DNA of 64,000 nucleotides from Alkalicoccobacillus plakortidis (GTDB taxonomy: Bacteria > Bacillota > Bacilli > Bacillales > Bacillaceae_D). The stretch covers positions 1,178,001 to 1,242,000 of the forward strand of contig NZ_JAMQJY010000001.1 in assembly GCF_023703085.1 (NCBI RefSeq), written 5' to 3'. A program made the translations under genes and the position numbers. Below are positions 17,441 to 24,837 of the stretch, one piece after another (position 1 is the first letter of the stretch; each line of letters starts with the position of its first letter). The notes beneath the pieces are model-generated. The model saw only the letters and a program-made list of their open reading frames with translations. It was not told where the DNA came from and did not search any database.

Positions 17441-17468
17441 ATATTTTTATACAAAAGTCAAATTAGAA

Positions 17469-17924
17469 TTAATTGCCTGCTACAACATTAACTAAGTCTC
17501 TTCCACCACTCGCTCTTAATTCTGTGATTACTTTTTCATTAATATGCGTTCTTTCAGTCGAAATTAATGTAACTTTATAATCTTTCCCATCAATGACCAC
17601 TTTGCTTGTTCCAGCAGTATATTCAGTAGAACTTCCAGGTGGATCTGGATTCTCCATTAATCCTGCATTAATTAGAGATTCTAATGTATAAGTATTACTG
17701 CCAGTTCCACTGCCAGCAACATTCGTAGCCTTCGCCGTCTTCACTGCATTCACCATCTGCTCCGCGTTCGCAATATGCGCGTCTTTACGTGTGTTATCGA
17801 TAATTGCTCCAATACTCGGAATCGCAATTGCTGCGATGATACCTAGGATAACCACAACTGCTAGTAACTCAATTAGTGTTAGACCCTTCTGATTCTTTAA
17901 ATGCTTTTTCATTAATGCTTTCAT
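17469..17924 (-). CDS. pilA: Major type IV pilin
   Basis: The precursor has 151 residues. A short basic leader ends at ...KNQKG and is followed by the class III prepilin motif LTLIELLAVVVILGIIAAIA (Gly -1, Glu +5), so cleavage by PilD is expected after residue 14. The mature protein has the N-terminal hydrophobic helix continuing into IGAIIDNTRKDAHIANAEQMVNAVK and a small globular domain without cysteines. The start at 17924 follows GGAGGCGAAAG. It is the only pilin in the locus preceded by its own regulatory leader, a c-di-GMP-II riboswitch, and it is separated from pilC by a terminator. This supports its role as the abundant, separately regulated subunit. Confidence 0.92.
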   Translation of the reverse strand: MKALMKKHLKNQKGLTLIELLAVVVILGIIAAIAIPSIGAIIDNTRKDAHIANAEQMVNAVKTAKATNVAGSGTGSNTYTLESLINAGLMENPDPPGSSTEYTAGTSKVVIDGKDYKVTLISTERTHINEKVITELRASGGRDLVNVVAGN

Positions 17925-17963
17925 TTTCTTTCGCCTCCACTTTTTTGTTTTGTCAATTAACAA

Positions 17964-18007
17964 CAAAAAACCGACCTACACGTCTAATTAAGACAATGCC
18001 GGCCGGT
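17964..18007 (-). terminator. Riboswitch-controlled terminator ahead of pilA
   Basis: On the minus strand ACCGGCCGGCATTGTCT pairs imperfectly with AGACGTGTAGGTCGGT and is followed by six T. The 5' arm uses the same bases (18001-18007) as the closing strand of the aptamer's P1 helix, so aptamer and terminator exclude each other. Confidence 0.85.
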
Positions 18008-18073
18008 TGCACTACTAGCTCCTATCTACCCAAGTGCCCATATACAGGTAGATGATCAACGCTTTCCGAGTTG
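17998..18073 (-). ncRNA. c-di-GMP-II riboswitch aptamer upstream of the pilin gene
   Basis: Read on the minus strand, the leader contains CTCGGAAAGCGTTGATC, then ATCTACC paired with GGGTAGAT around a loop with TATGGGCACTT, then GAGCTAGTAGTGCAACCG, then GCCG. The GGGCACTTG and GAGYTAGTAGTGCAACCG blocks are the signature of class II c-di-GMP aptamers, whose GCACT/AGTGC pairing forms the pseudoknot; CGG of the 5' CGGAAA pairs with the 3' CCG to close P1. Because the 3' P1 strand is also the 5' arm of the following terminator, ligand binding should prevent termination: an ON switch. Clostridioides difficile uses a class II ON switch ahead of its pilA1 pilin gene. Confidence 0.93.
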
Positions 18074-18149
18074 TATGTACTTGTTGAAACTTGTTGTTAA
18101 TCTGTTAAATCTAGCTTAGCCTAAATAAATCTATTTGTCTAGTACTTTT

Positions 18150-19358
18150 TTACCCTATAGTTGTAAATATTTTAAACATAGGTACCATAATAGCGAGTAC
18201 AATCGTTCCTACGATTCCCGCCAAAAGAATGATCATCACCGGTTCAATTAACGCCTTAATTTGATCGGTTGCTGCTTCGACTTCTGATTCGTAAAATTCT
18301 GCTGCTTTCTCAAGCATGGCATCAAGAGAACCTGATTTTTCCCCCACACTAATCATTTGTGTGACAAGTGGTGGAAATGCCCAATGGTTTTCCATTGGTG
18401 CAGATAATGACTCACCTTGCTGTAATGAGCGTCTTGATTCCTTTAACACATTTGCAATGACATGATTGTCTGCTACTCTCTCAACAATTGTTAGTGCTTG
18501 TAAAACAGGCACGGAGCTTTGAAATAAGGCACCAAGTGTTTGTGTGACTCGAGCTAGTTCAGACTTTTGGATCAAGCTACCAAAAACCGGGATTCGTAAA
18601 ATAATCGTATCCATCCACAACCTCATTTGTGGGTGTCTCCGGCCGAATTTCCACCCGAATACAAACAATGCAGCGACAATTGGTACGACCCACCAAAAAA
18701 CTAACGCAAGGTCTCCTGCTGCCATCACTAGTTTTGTTATCGTGGGTAATTCTCCACCAAAGCTTGCAAACATACTCGCAAACGTTGGTACAACAAATAC
18801 AAGCAAGAATATAATGATTGCGATTGCCACGACTCCAACAAACATTGGGTAGGTTAACGTCGCTAGTACTTTTTGTTTCAATCGATGCTGTTTCTCATAA
18901 TACGTAGCCAATCTATCAAGAATATCGTCCAACCGGCCTCCTGCTTCACCAACCTTCACCATGTTTGTAAATAACGGAGGAAATAAATCTCCCTGCTTGG
19001 CTGAAGCAGCAGATAGTGACTTACCTGATCGAACATCCTCTTCTATCATTGCTAGAGCTGCTTTTAATGGTTTACTTGTTGTCTGTTTTGTTAACACATG
19101 TATCGTTTCGATTACTGGCACCCCTGCTTTTAGCAGCGTTGAGAATTGTCTGAGGAACATAACAAAATCCTTGGACTTTACCTTTGGTTTTAAAATTTGC
19201 ACATCTTGGTACAAACCTTGCTGTAATTCTTCTATCGCAGTGACTGAAATTCGTTTTTCCTTTAATAATTGGACAGCTGCAGTCTCATCATTTGCCTGTG
19301 TTTTTCCTTTGACTGGTTTGCCGTGGCTATCTCTTCCTGTATACGAATAGGTTGCCAT
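18150..19358 (-). CDS. pilC: PilC/GspF-family pilus platform protein
   Basis: The protein has 402 residues. It has the PilC N-terminal tag (MATYSYTGRDSHGKPVKGKTQANDE shortened in view) and two tandem T2SSF domains of about 120 residues each (FVMFLRQFSTLLKAGVPVIETI and ELARVTQTLGALFQSSVPVLQAL). Three membrane segments lie at about 170-195, 215-235 and 370-395. It is the inner-membrane platform onto which PilB and PilT dock. Its start touches the pilT stop, indicating coupling in pilB-pilT-pilC. Confidence 0.95.
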   Translation of the reverse strand: MATYSYTGRDSHGKPVKGKTQANDETAAVQLLKEKRISVTAIEELQQGLYQDVQILKPKVKSKDFVMFLRQFSTLLKAGVPVIETIHVLTKQTTSKPLKAALAMIEEDVRSGKSLSAASAKQGDLFPPLFTNMVKVGEAGGRLDDILDRLATYYEKQHRLKQKVLATLTYPMFVGVVAIAIIIFLLVFVVPTFASMFASFGGELPTITKLVMAAGDLALVFWWVVPIVAALFVFGWKFGRRHPQMRLWMDTIILRIPVFGSLIQKSELARVTQTLGALFQSSVPVLQALTIVERVADNHVIANVLKESRRSLQQGESLSAPMENHWAFPPLVTQMISVGEKSGSLDAMLEKAAEFYESEVEAATDQIKALIEPVMIILLAGIVGTIVLAIMVPMFKIFTTIG

Positions 19359-20398
19359 CAGCTTACATTGCCTTTTGCATAAATAGAGAGAATTTCAGGA
19401 TTTAATACTTCTTGTTTAACGAGCTCTGCCATTGATGTATCCATCGTCATCATGCCTTCTGCTCGACTTGTTTGAATGACATTTTTAATTTGATGAATCT
19501 TTTCGTTGCGAATTAAGTTTTTGACTGCCGAGTTATTGATTAAGATTTCAGTAGCTGCCCTGCGCCCCTTGTGATCAGCTGTTCGGAATAAGCGCTGAGA
19601 GATAACCGCGCTTAAAACGGACGCTAATTGAATGCGAACTTGTGCTTGTTGAGCAGGTGGGAAAACGTCAATGATTCGATCAATGGTTGATGGTGCATCC
19701 GTTGTATGCAAAGTGCCAAGTACAAGATGACCTGTTTCCGCCGCCGTAATCGCCGTTGAAATGGTCTCCAAGTCACGCATCTCTCCAACTAAAATGATAT
19801 CCGGATCCTGACGTAAACAACCTTTAAGTCCATTTGCAAAATTCTTTGTATCAAAACCAACCTCCCGTTGATTTACAACAGACATCTGATGTCTGTGTAG
19901 GTACTCAATTGGATCCTCAAGGGTAATAATATGTTTGCTTTCGGTTCGATTAATATGATCAATCATCGCCGCAAGCGTAGTTGATTTGCCACTGCCTGTT
20001 GGCCCAGTTACCAACACTAACCCTTGAGGTGCGCTAACAATCTGCTTTAAAATTGCAGGCATTTTTAAGTCATGTAATTGAGGAATCGTTGTTGGAATCA
20101 CACGTATCGCCAGACCAATGCATGAACGTTGAAAATAAGCATTAATACGAAATCTCGATACTTTTGGGATACCAAACGAAAAATCTAATTCTCCCTTTTT
20201 CTCAAATTCACTCATTAAGTCCTCGGGAATAATCGCATTCGCAAACTGTCTTGTATCCTCTGGCGTGAGCTTTTCTTTGCCAAATGGTGCAAGATCCCCA
20301 TTAATACGAAAAACAGGAGCCGTGCCTACTGTCAAATGGATGTCGGAAGCGCCTTTTGTAAATGCAGTAGATAATAAAGCCTCTAGCTTTTCTTTCAT
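19358..20398 (-). CDS. pilT: PilT, pilus retraction ATPase
   Basis: The protein has 346 residues. Walker A is GPTGSGKSTTLAAMIDHIN at about 130-150, the Asp box EDPIEYLHRH, Walker B DIILVGEMRDLETI and the His box GHLVLGTLHTTDAPSTIDR. AIRVIPTTIPQLHDL just before Walker A is the PilT type, and the protein lacks the zinc tetracysteine of PilB. Presence of PilT means that the pilus can be actively retracted, as in twitching or DNA uptake. The start at 20398 is set by AGGAGG; the longer frame to 20416 overlaps pilB without a ribosome site. Confidence 0.95.
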   Translation of the reverse strand: MKEKLEALLSTAFTKGASDIHLTVGTAPVFRINGDLAPFGKEKLTPEDTRQFANAIIPEDLMSEFEKKGELDFSFGIPKVSRFRINAYFQRSCIGLAIRVIPTTIPQLHDLKMPAILKQIVSAPQGLVLVTGPTGSGKSTTLAAMIDHINRTESKHIITLEDPIEYLHRHQMSVVNQREVGFDTKNFANGLKGCLRQDPDIILVGEMRDLETISTAITAAETGHLVLGTLHTTDAPSTIDRIIDVFPPAQQAQVRIQLASVLSAVISQRLFRTADHKGRRAATEILINNSAVKNLIRNEKIHQIKNVIQTSRAEGMMTMDTSMAELVKQEVLNPEILSIYAKGNVS

Positions 20399-20415
20399 AA
20401 AAAATCCTCCTCTCA

Positions 20416-22083
20416 TTAATGTTCTAAGGTCACGTGAAGCACTTCTTCCATTGTTGTAATGCCTTGTTTTACCTTTAACAATCCATCATCTAATAGAAAA
20501 ATCATCCCGTTATTTGCTGCGTACTCTTGAATGTCATGAATCGTTTGTTTGTTCATCAAAAGCTGACGGATAGTCTCATCAATCACTAACATCTCATGAA
20601 TGGCAATTCGACCACGAAAACCAGTATCACTACATTGACTACATCCTTCTCCGCGATACACTTTAGTAACGTCCATGCCACGTTTATGAAATAATTCCTG
20701 CTCTAACTCATTAGCTTCATGAGCTTGTCTACATGACGGACAAATTTTGCGAACCAATCGCTGTCCAACAACACCAGATAACCCCGAAGCCACAAGATAT
20801 GGCTCAATGCCCATTTCAGTTAAACGTGGAATTGCAGCTATCGCACTGTTTGTGTGTAGTGTACTGAGTACCAAATGCCCAGTAAGCGAAGCACGCACAG
20901 CAATTTCGGCTGTTTCTGTATCACGGATCTCACCAATCATGACAATGTTTGGGTCCTGGCGTAGGATGGCACGTAGTCCCTTCGCAAACGTTAAACCCAC
21001 TTGTGTATTTACTTGTACTTGGTTAATGCCGTTGATATGGTACTCGACCGGATCTTCAACGGTTACGATATTCACTTGATCTGTATTTAAATGATGCATG
21101 CCTGCATATAAGGTAGAGGTTTTCCCAGATCCTGTAGGACCCGTTAACAAAATCAGTCCTGATGGATTTTCAAGCATTTTTACAAACATCTTCTCATGGA
21201 CGTGGTTTAATCCTAAGCTGCTTAACTTAGTTAATTCATTAAGTCCTCCGAGTAACCGAATCACTATTTTTTCACCAAAAATCGTTGGAAGTGTAGAGAT
21301 CCGCATATCAACATGCTGCGAACCTACCAATACCTTAATTCTTCCATCTTGAGGCAAACGATTTTCTGTAATGTTTAACTCGCCCATAATCTTAATTCGA
21401 GCCGTTAAGGCACTCAAAATTGACGAAGAAAATGTACGCTCTGTCCGTAGCATTCCGTCAATTCGATATCGAACCATAAAACTAGTTTCAAGCGGGTCAA
21501 TATGAATGTCACTTGCACGCTGATTTAGTCCATGTTGTAAAAGCTGGTCTACTAACTTAATGATCGGAGCATCTCTATCTGTAATAAGTTGCTCCTGATT
21601 CTCTATTGATGAGGCATCTAATACCTCTATCGCTTCCTCGTCAATTAATGAATCATTAATCTGATAATAACGTTCAATCGCTTCTATAATTTCTGCTTTT
21701 ATCGCAATAAGAGGTTCGACTTGGAAGCCTGTAATCATCTGCAAATCATCTATCGCGTAATAATCAAGTGGATCGGCCATTGCCACTTGAAGCACATCAT
21801 TTTGTTTTTTTATTGGAATCAGCATATATTTGCGGGCAAACTCTTCTGGAATCAGCTTTAATACCTGCGTATCCACTGCTGTCCGATACAGATTTACATG
21901 TTCAAGACCAAGTTGAGTCACAAGTGCCTTGATAAGCTCTTGCTCCGTAATTAATTCCCGTTCAAGCAGCGCATCACCCAATCGCTGGTCAGATCGTTTT
22001 TCCTTGAGTACATACTCAATTTGTTCGGTTTTAAGGTAACCAGCTTCAACTAATAAGTCACCGATTTTCTTTTTAGTTCTCAT
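20416..22083 (-). CDS. pilB: PilB/GspE-family pilus extension ATPase
   Basis: The protein has 555 residues. The N-terminal MshEN-type domain (about 1-140, with RLGDALLERELITEQELIKAL) is the module that binds c-di-GMP in a subset of these ATPases. The motor domain has Walker [17 protein letters not shown] (about 318-333), Walker B NIVMIGEIRDTETAEIA and a zinc site with CPSC and CSQC (about 455-490). It powers pilin polymerisation. The ATG at 22083 has GAGGAG 7 nt upstream and overlaps the VanW-like gene by 11 nt. With the riboswitch on pilA, c-di-GMP could act on both transcription and motor, but whether this MshEN domain has the required residues needs an alignment. Confidence 0.94.
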   Translation of the reverse strand: MRTKKKIGDLLVEAGYLKTEQIEYVLKEKRSDQRLGDALLERELITEQELIKALVTQLGLEHVNLYRTAVDTQVLKLIPEEFARKYMLIPIKKQNDVLQVAMADPLDYYAIDDLQMITGFQVEPLIAIKAEIIEAIERYYQINDSLIDEEAIEVLDASSIENQEQLITDRDAPIIKLVDQLLQHGLNQRASDIHIDPLETSFMVRYRIDGMLRTERTFSSSILSALTARIKIMGELNITENRLPQDGRIKVLVGSQHVDMRISTLPTIFGEKIVIRLLGGLNELTKLSSLGLNHVHEKMFVKMLENPSGLILLTGPTGSGKTSTLYAGMHHLNTDQVNIVTVEDPVEYHINGINQVQVNTQVGLTFAKGLRAILRQDPNIVMIGEIRDTETAEIAVRASLTGHLVLSTLHTNSAIAAIPRLTEMGIEPYLVASGLSGVVGQRLVRKICPSCRQAHEANELEQELFHKRGMDVTKVYRGEGCSQCSDTGFRGRIAIHEMLVIDETIRQLLMNKQTIHDIQEYAANNGMIFLLDDGLLKVKQGITTMEEVLHVTLEH

Positions 22084-23419
22084 CATCCTGCTCCTCATCA
22101 CCAGGTTCATAAACCCCTTTTATGTACTCTTGATCCTCATCAGGAGAGGTTGTTTTTGTTTCTTCATCTGTTGAAGGTTGCGCTGTTTCCACTGGATCTA
22201 CAACCGGAGCATTCTCTGAGCCTTCAGGTAACTCAACAATCACTGGTTGAAGACCCGCTTCATTTAGTTTTGGCTCTGGTTCAGGCTTTGAGTACACACT
22301 ACGTTCCTCGATTGAAGATACTGCAGCAACATAATCCCTTGCTAAAAGCACCATTTCTTTTTCCGTCTTGTTTGGTCCTAATTCTTTGCGATGTAATGTA
22401 GCCGCATAACCCTGTTTTCCATTTACAATCAGTTGAGAGTCACCTGCACGACGTTTTTTTGAGTATCTAACTTCTTTTCTTGGTTGAATCGTCTCCGTAT
22501 CTTCCACCACTAGCTCATATTCGTGTAAATATGGTGTACCAATTAATTCAACAATCAGTCCATCTTGAGAGAATTGAGTTTTTAATTCCAACGTTTCATA
22601 ATTAGGATTGTAAAATACGAGATCGCGATAGTCTTCATTAACCGACGCACTATACCCTATTTCAATGGAATAAGGAAGTTTACTTGGACTATGATGTTCG
22701 ATTAATTCCAAATTAGACTTAGCCAACACTTGATAAATGGCCGAAGCAAACAAATCCAAACTTTCTCCACCCACAACCAATTGATTTGATTGTTTAAGTG
22801 TCTCTTTTAATGAAAATGTACTTTTTGGATCTATGATGATACCGTCTAAGCCCTTGGCCCATTGACCAAGTAATGTTGATTCCAAGTACGGTGTATAGAC
22901 ATTGGATAACACGGTGCTGTCTTCATTAATCATATCTATATATGGAGCCAAATGAACAGAAACGGGTTTGCTTGGTTGCTCATTTAATTGCAACTCCAAG
23001 TCAGTCTTTAAAGTCGAGATATCCACTAAACCCGTTAAATCAGCTGATTCAATCTGAGCTAATGCCTCTGTTAATGCCGTAATGTCTACCATTGCATCAA
23101 GCTGTTCCGATCCCATCAGCACGTCTTCCGTTAAAGTAGGAATGTCTAAAATAAGAGCCTCTCTTGGTAATTCAACCTTTGAATCATACAGATAGAGCGA
23201 GATTCCTTGCTGACTTTTGCGTTGTTCACTCAGCTTCTCTAATTCTACTTGAGCCTCTTCAGGAGTTAATCCGCCTACCTCAATACCGGAAATCACCGTA
23301 CCCACTTGATATTCTTTTGCTATTGCCTGTTGATCTAACACACGGCCCGCAAACAAACCAATTAATAGAATTCCAATCATGCCAGCTACCAATAGTCCAA
23401 TACGTACAAAGGATTTCAT
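22073..23419 (-). CDS. VanW/YoaR-like exported protein of the pilus operon
   Basis: The protein has about 448 residues. A single N-terminal signal anchor (FVRIGLLVAGMIGILLIGLFAG) is followed by a peptidoglycan-binding-like region (GTVISGIEVGGLTPEEAQVELEKL) and a VanW-like part (SIEIGYSASVNEDYRDLVFYNPNYETLELKTQ; the usual GGGxCQ loop is reduced to VVGGESLDLF). The last ~90 residues are a Pro/Glu/Asp-rich, probably unstructured tail. It should sit outside the membrane against the wall. Lying between the membrane protein and pilB with overlaps at both ends, it probably helps the pilus pass or anchor in the thick wall; that is inference. The start may be 23428 (GAGGAG only 2 nt away) or 23419 (11 nt away). 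Confidence 0.7.
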   Translation of the reverse strand: MKSFVRIGLLVAGMIGILLIGLFAGRVLDQQAIAKEYQVGTVISGIEVGGLTPEEAQVELEKLSEQRKSQQGISLYLYDSKVELPREALILDIPTLTEDVLMGSEQLDAMVDITALTEALAQIESADLTGLVDISTLKTDLELQLNEQPSKPVSVHLAPYIDMINEDSTVLSNVYTPYLESTLLGQWAKGLDGIIIDPKSTFSLKETLKQSNQLVVGGESLDLFASAIYQVLAKSNLELIEHHSPSKLPYSIEIGYSASVNEDYRDLVFYNPNYETLELKTQFSQDGLIVELIGTPYLHEYELVVEDTETIQPRKEVRYSKKRRAGDSQLIVNGKQGYAATLHRKELGPNKTEKEMVLLARDYVAAVSSIEERSVYSKPEPEPKLNEAGLQPVIVELPEGSENAPVVDPVETAQPSTDEETKTTSPDEDQEYIKGVYEPGDEEQDDEN

Positions 23420-23427
23420 TGCACTCA

Positions 23428-23895
23428 TTACTCCTCTTTATCTTGAATTCGTCTACGTCGTCCAGTCATTAATTCCTCTGATTCATCAACAGCCACTTCC
23501 GTTAAAGGCTGCTTTCGTTCTAATACTGGCTCAACATCCACTTCAACCGTGTCAAAAACCTGCTCTGTTTGCACTGATTCATCTGTCGTCATCGCAACTT
23601 GATCGAATGCTGTTTTAATCGCAGGTAGCTCCCATTGAAAAGAGGAGTTCGCTTGCTCGCGTTCCAAACGCGCTGCCAAAATAAGACTCGCTAATAGAGT
23701 GAGAACAACTGAAATAACAATGGTTAAACCAATCGGAAACAACAGATACATCAAAATCGTAATCAGTGCTATACCAACCGAAGCTACTAAACTTTGAAGC
23801 TTTAATGGCAGTGAGAGATTCACTCGTTTATTTAAAAACAGAAACAATAATAGCAACACAACAATGCCTGCAAAAAAAGAAATTGTATACATCAT
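23428..23895 (-). CDS. Two- to three-helix membrane protein, first gene of the pilus operon
   Basis: I do not recognise a family. The 155-residue protein has two or three N-terminal membrane segments (SFFAGIVVLLLLFLFL; LVASVGIALITILMYLL; LTIVISVVLTLLASLILAA) and a hydrophilic acidic cytoplasmic tail ending in GRRRRIQDKEE. It starts the minus-strand pilus operon, its stop overlaps the next start (TAATG), and it faces the divergent minor-pilin operon. A role as an accessory or regulatory membrane component of the pilus is inferred only from position. Confidence 0.7.
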   Translation of the reverse strand: MMYTISFFAGIVVLLLLFLFLNKRVNLSLPLKLQSLVASVGIALITILMYLLFPIGLTIVISVVLTLLASLILAARLEREQANSSFQWELPAIKTAFDQVAMTTDESVQTEQVFDTVEVDVEPVLERKQPLTEVAVDESEELMTGRRRRIQDKEE

Positions 23896-23982
23896 TCAGA
23901 ATCACCAACCTTTTTAGACTATAAATACATTTATTAAGAAAATTGTTCTAATTATTTAGATACAGTTCTTTCAGACTTATTG

Positions 23983-23988
23983 TATAAT
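23983..23988 (+). promoter_or_regulatory. Candidate -10 element for the minor-pilin operon
   Basis: TATAAT at 23983-23988 in the 154-bp divergent gap, with a weak -35 (GATACA, 18 bp upstream). No riboswitch-like structure is visible on this side. Confidence 0.4.
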
Positions 23989-24049
23989 AAAGTAAAAGTT
24001 TTGGATACATATGATTAATTTTATTTTCATCACGGTTGGAGGCGAAGAT

Positions 24050-24415
24050 ATGCATCGAAATGAACACGGATTAACATTAATAGAGTTGCTTGCTTCGATG
24101 GTGATCCTATCGATCTTTGCCATCGGATTTGCAACCATGCTGATGAACGGAATTAAGGCAAATGAAATAAATAGAATTGAGATGGAAGCAACCCTTGTGG
24201 CACAGTCTGAGATTGAGAGTATGAGATTAAATCAGGATGCTGCTTTTTGTACTGCTTCTGAGAAACCAGTCGAGAGCTTTCTCACAAAACGAACAGTTAA
24301 GCAGGAAAATGGCATGTGTCTTATTTCTGTTGAAGTGACAAATGACAAAATTCCTGGTTCCGCTATAAAACTAGATACAGAAATTAGCATACCAAAGGCG
24401 GTCACCACACCATGA
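24050..24415 (+). CDS. Minor type IV pilin (pseudopilin)
   Basis: The precursor has 121 residues. A seven-residue leader (MHRNEHG) precedes LTLIELLASMVILSIFAIGFA with Gly -1 and Glu +5, the class III prepilin motif. The short globular part contains two cysteines (AAFCTA and GMCLIS) that could form a disulfide. RBS GGAGGCGAAG fixes the start at 24050. It is the first of three overlapping plus-strand genes encoding pilin-like proteins and resembles PilV/GspI-type minor pilins by size and position. Confidence 0.88.
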   Translation: MHRNEHGLTLIELLASMVILSIFAIGFATMLMNGIKANEINRIEMEATLVAQSEIESMRLNQDAAFCTASEKPVESFLTKRTVKQENGMCLISVEVTNDKIPGSAIKLDTEISIPKAVTTP

Positions 24416-24837
24416 GAAACATCCTACATAATCAAAAAGGCGCCGCGCTTCCCGTTGTGTTAGGAATCATTGTAGTTGGAACGCTTGTCGCTCTAGGTCT
24501 ATTAGGTTTTCTTTTTAACGAGGTGAGCAAAAGCCAAACGGTTACGGAAGGTATCCAAGCCAAATATGCCGCAGAAGCAGGCGTAGAGCGTATGCTGAAT
24601 GAATTAAATGGGCCAAAGCCAGAAGAACTTATTAACATCAAAGATCTAAGTTGCAGCCCAGCAAAGGTTTCAACCAATAAAATAAACGAACATAACATTC
24701 GACTTAGCTGTGACATGACAGATAATCAGCTTATTTTAAAAAGCGAAGCAACTGGTGAACACACACACACCACTACGGTTACATTAAAAGTGACACAGAA
24801 ATCACCACTCAGACTGGAGGTGGAATCATGGAAATAA
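24412..24837 (+). CDS. PilX/GspK-like minor pilin lacking Glu+5
   Basis: The protein has 141 residues. The leader ends at QKG and is followed by AALPVVLGIIVVGTLVALGLL, so a Pro/Val stretch replaces the usual Glu at +5. Such absence is typical of the GspK/PilX type that starts or caps pilus assembly. The PilX N-terminal signature KYAAEAGVERMLNEL (about 45-60) is clear. A cysteine pair (LSCSP, LSCDM) may form a disulfide. It overlaps the preceding stop by 4 nt and the following gene by 10 nt, so the three minor pilins are probably translated and assembled together. Confidence 0.85.
   Translation: MRNILHNQKGAALPVVLGIIVVGTLVALGLLGFLFNEVSKSQTVTEGIQAKYAAEAGVERMLNELNGPKPEELINIKDLSCSPAKVSTNKINEHNIRLSCDMTDNQLILKSEATGEHTHTTTVTLKVTQKSPLRLEVESWK

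Larger units (their letters stand above)
17093..17468. other. Gene-free stretch between pilD and the pilin gene
   Basis: It holds the hairpin element at 17259-17393 and a second hairpin at 17402-17440. I see no coding sequence and no clear pilD promoter; AT-rich sequence occupies 17110-17200. Confidence 0.6.
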
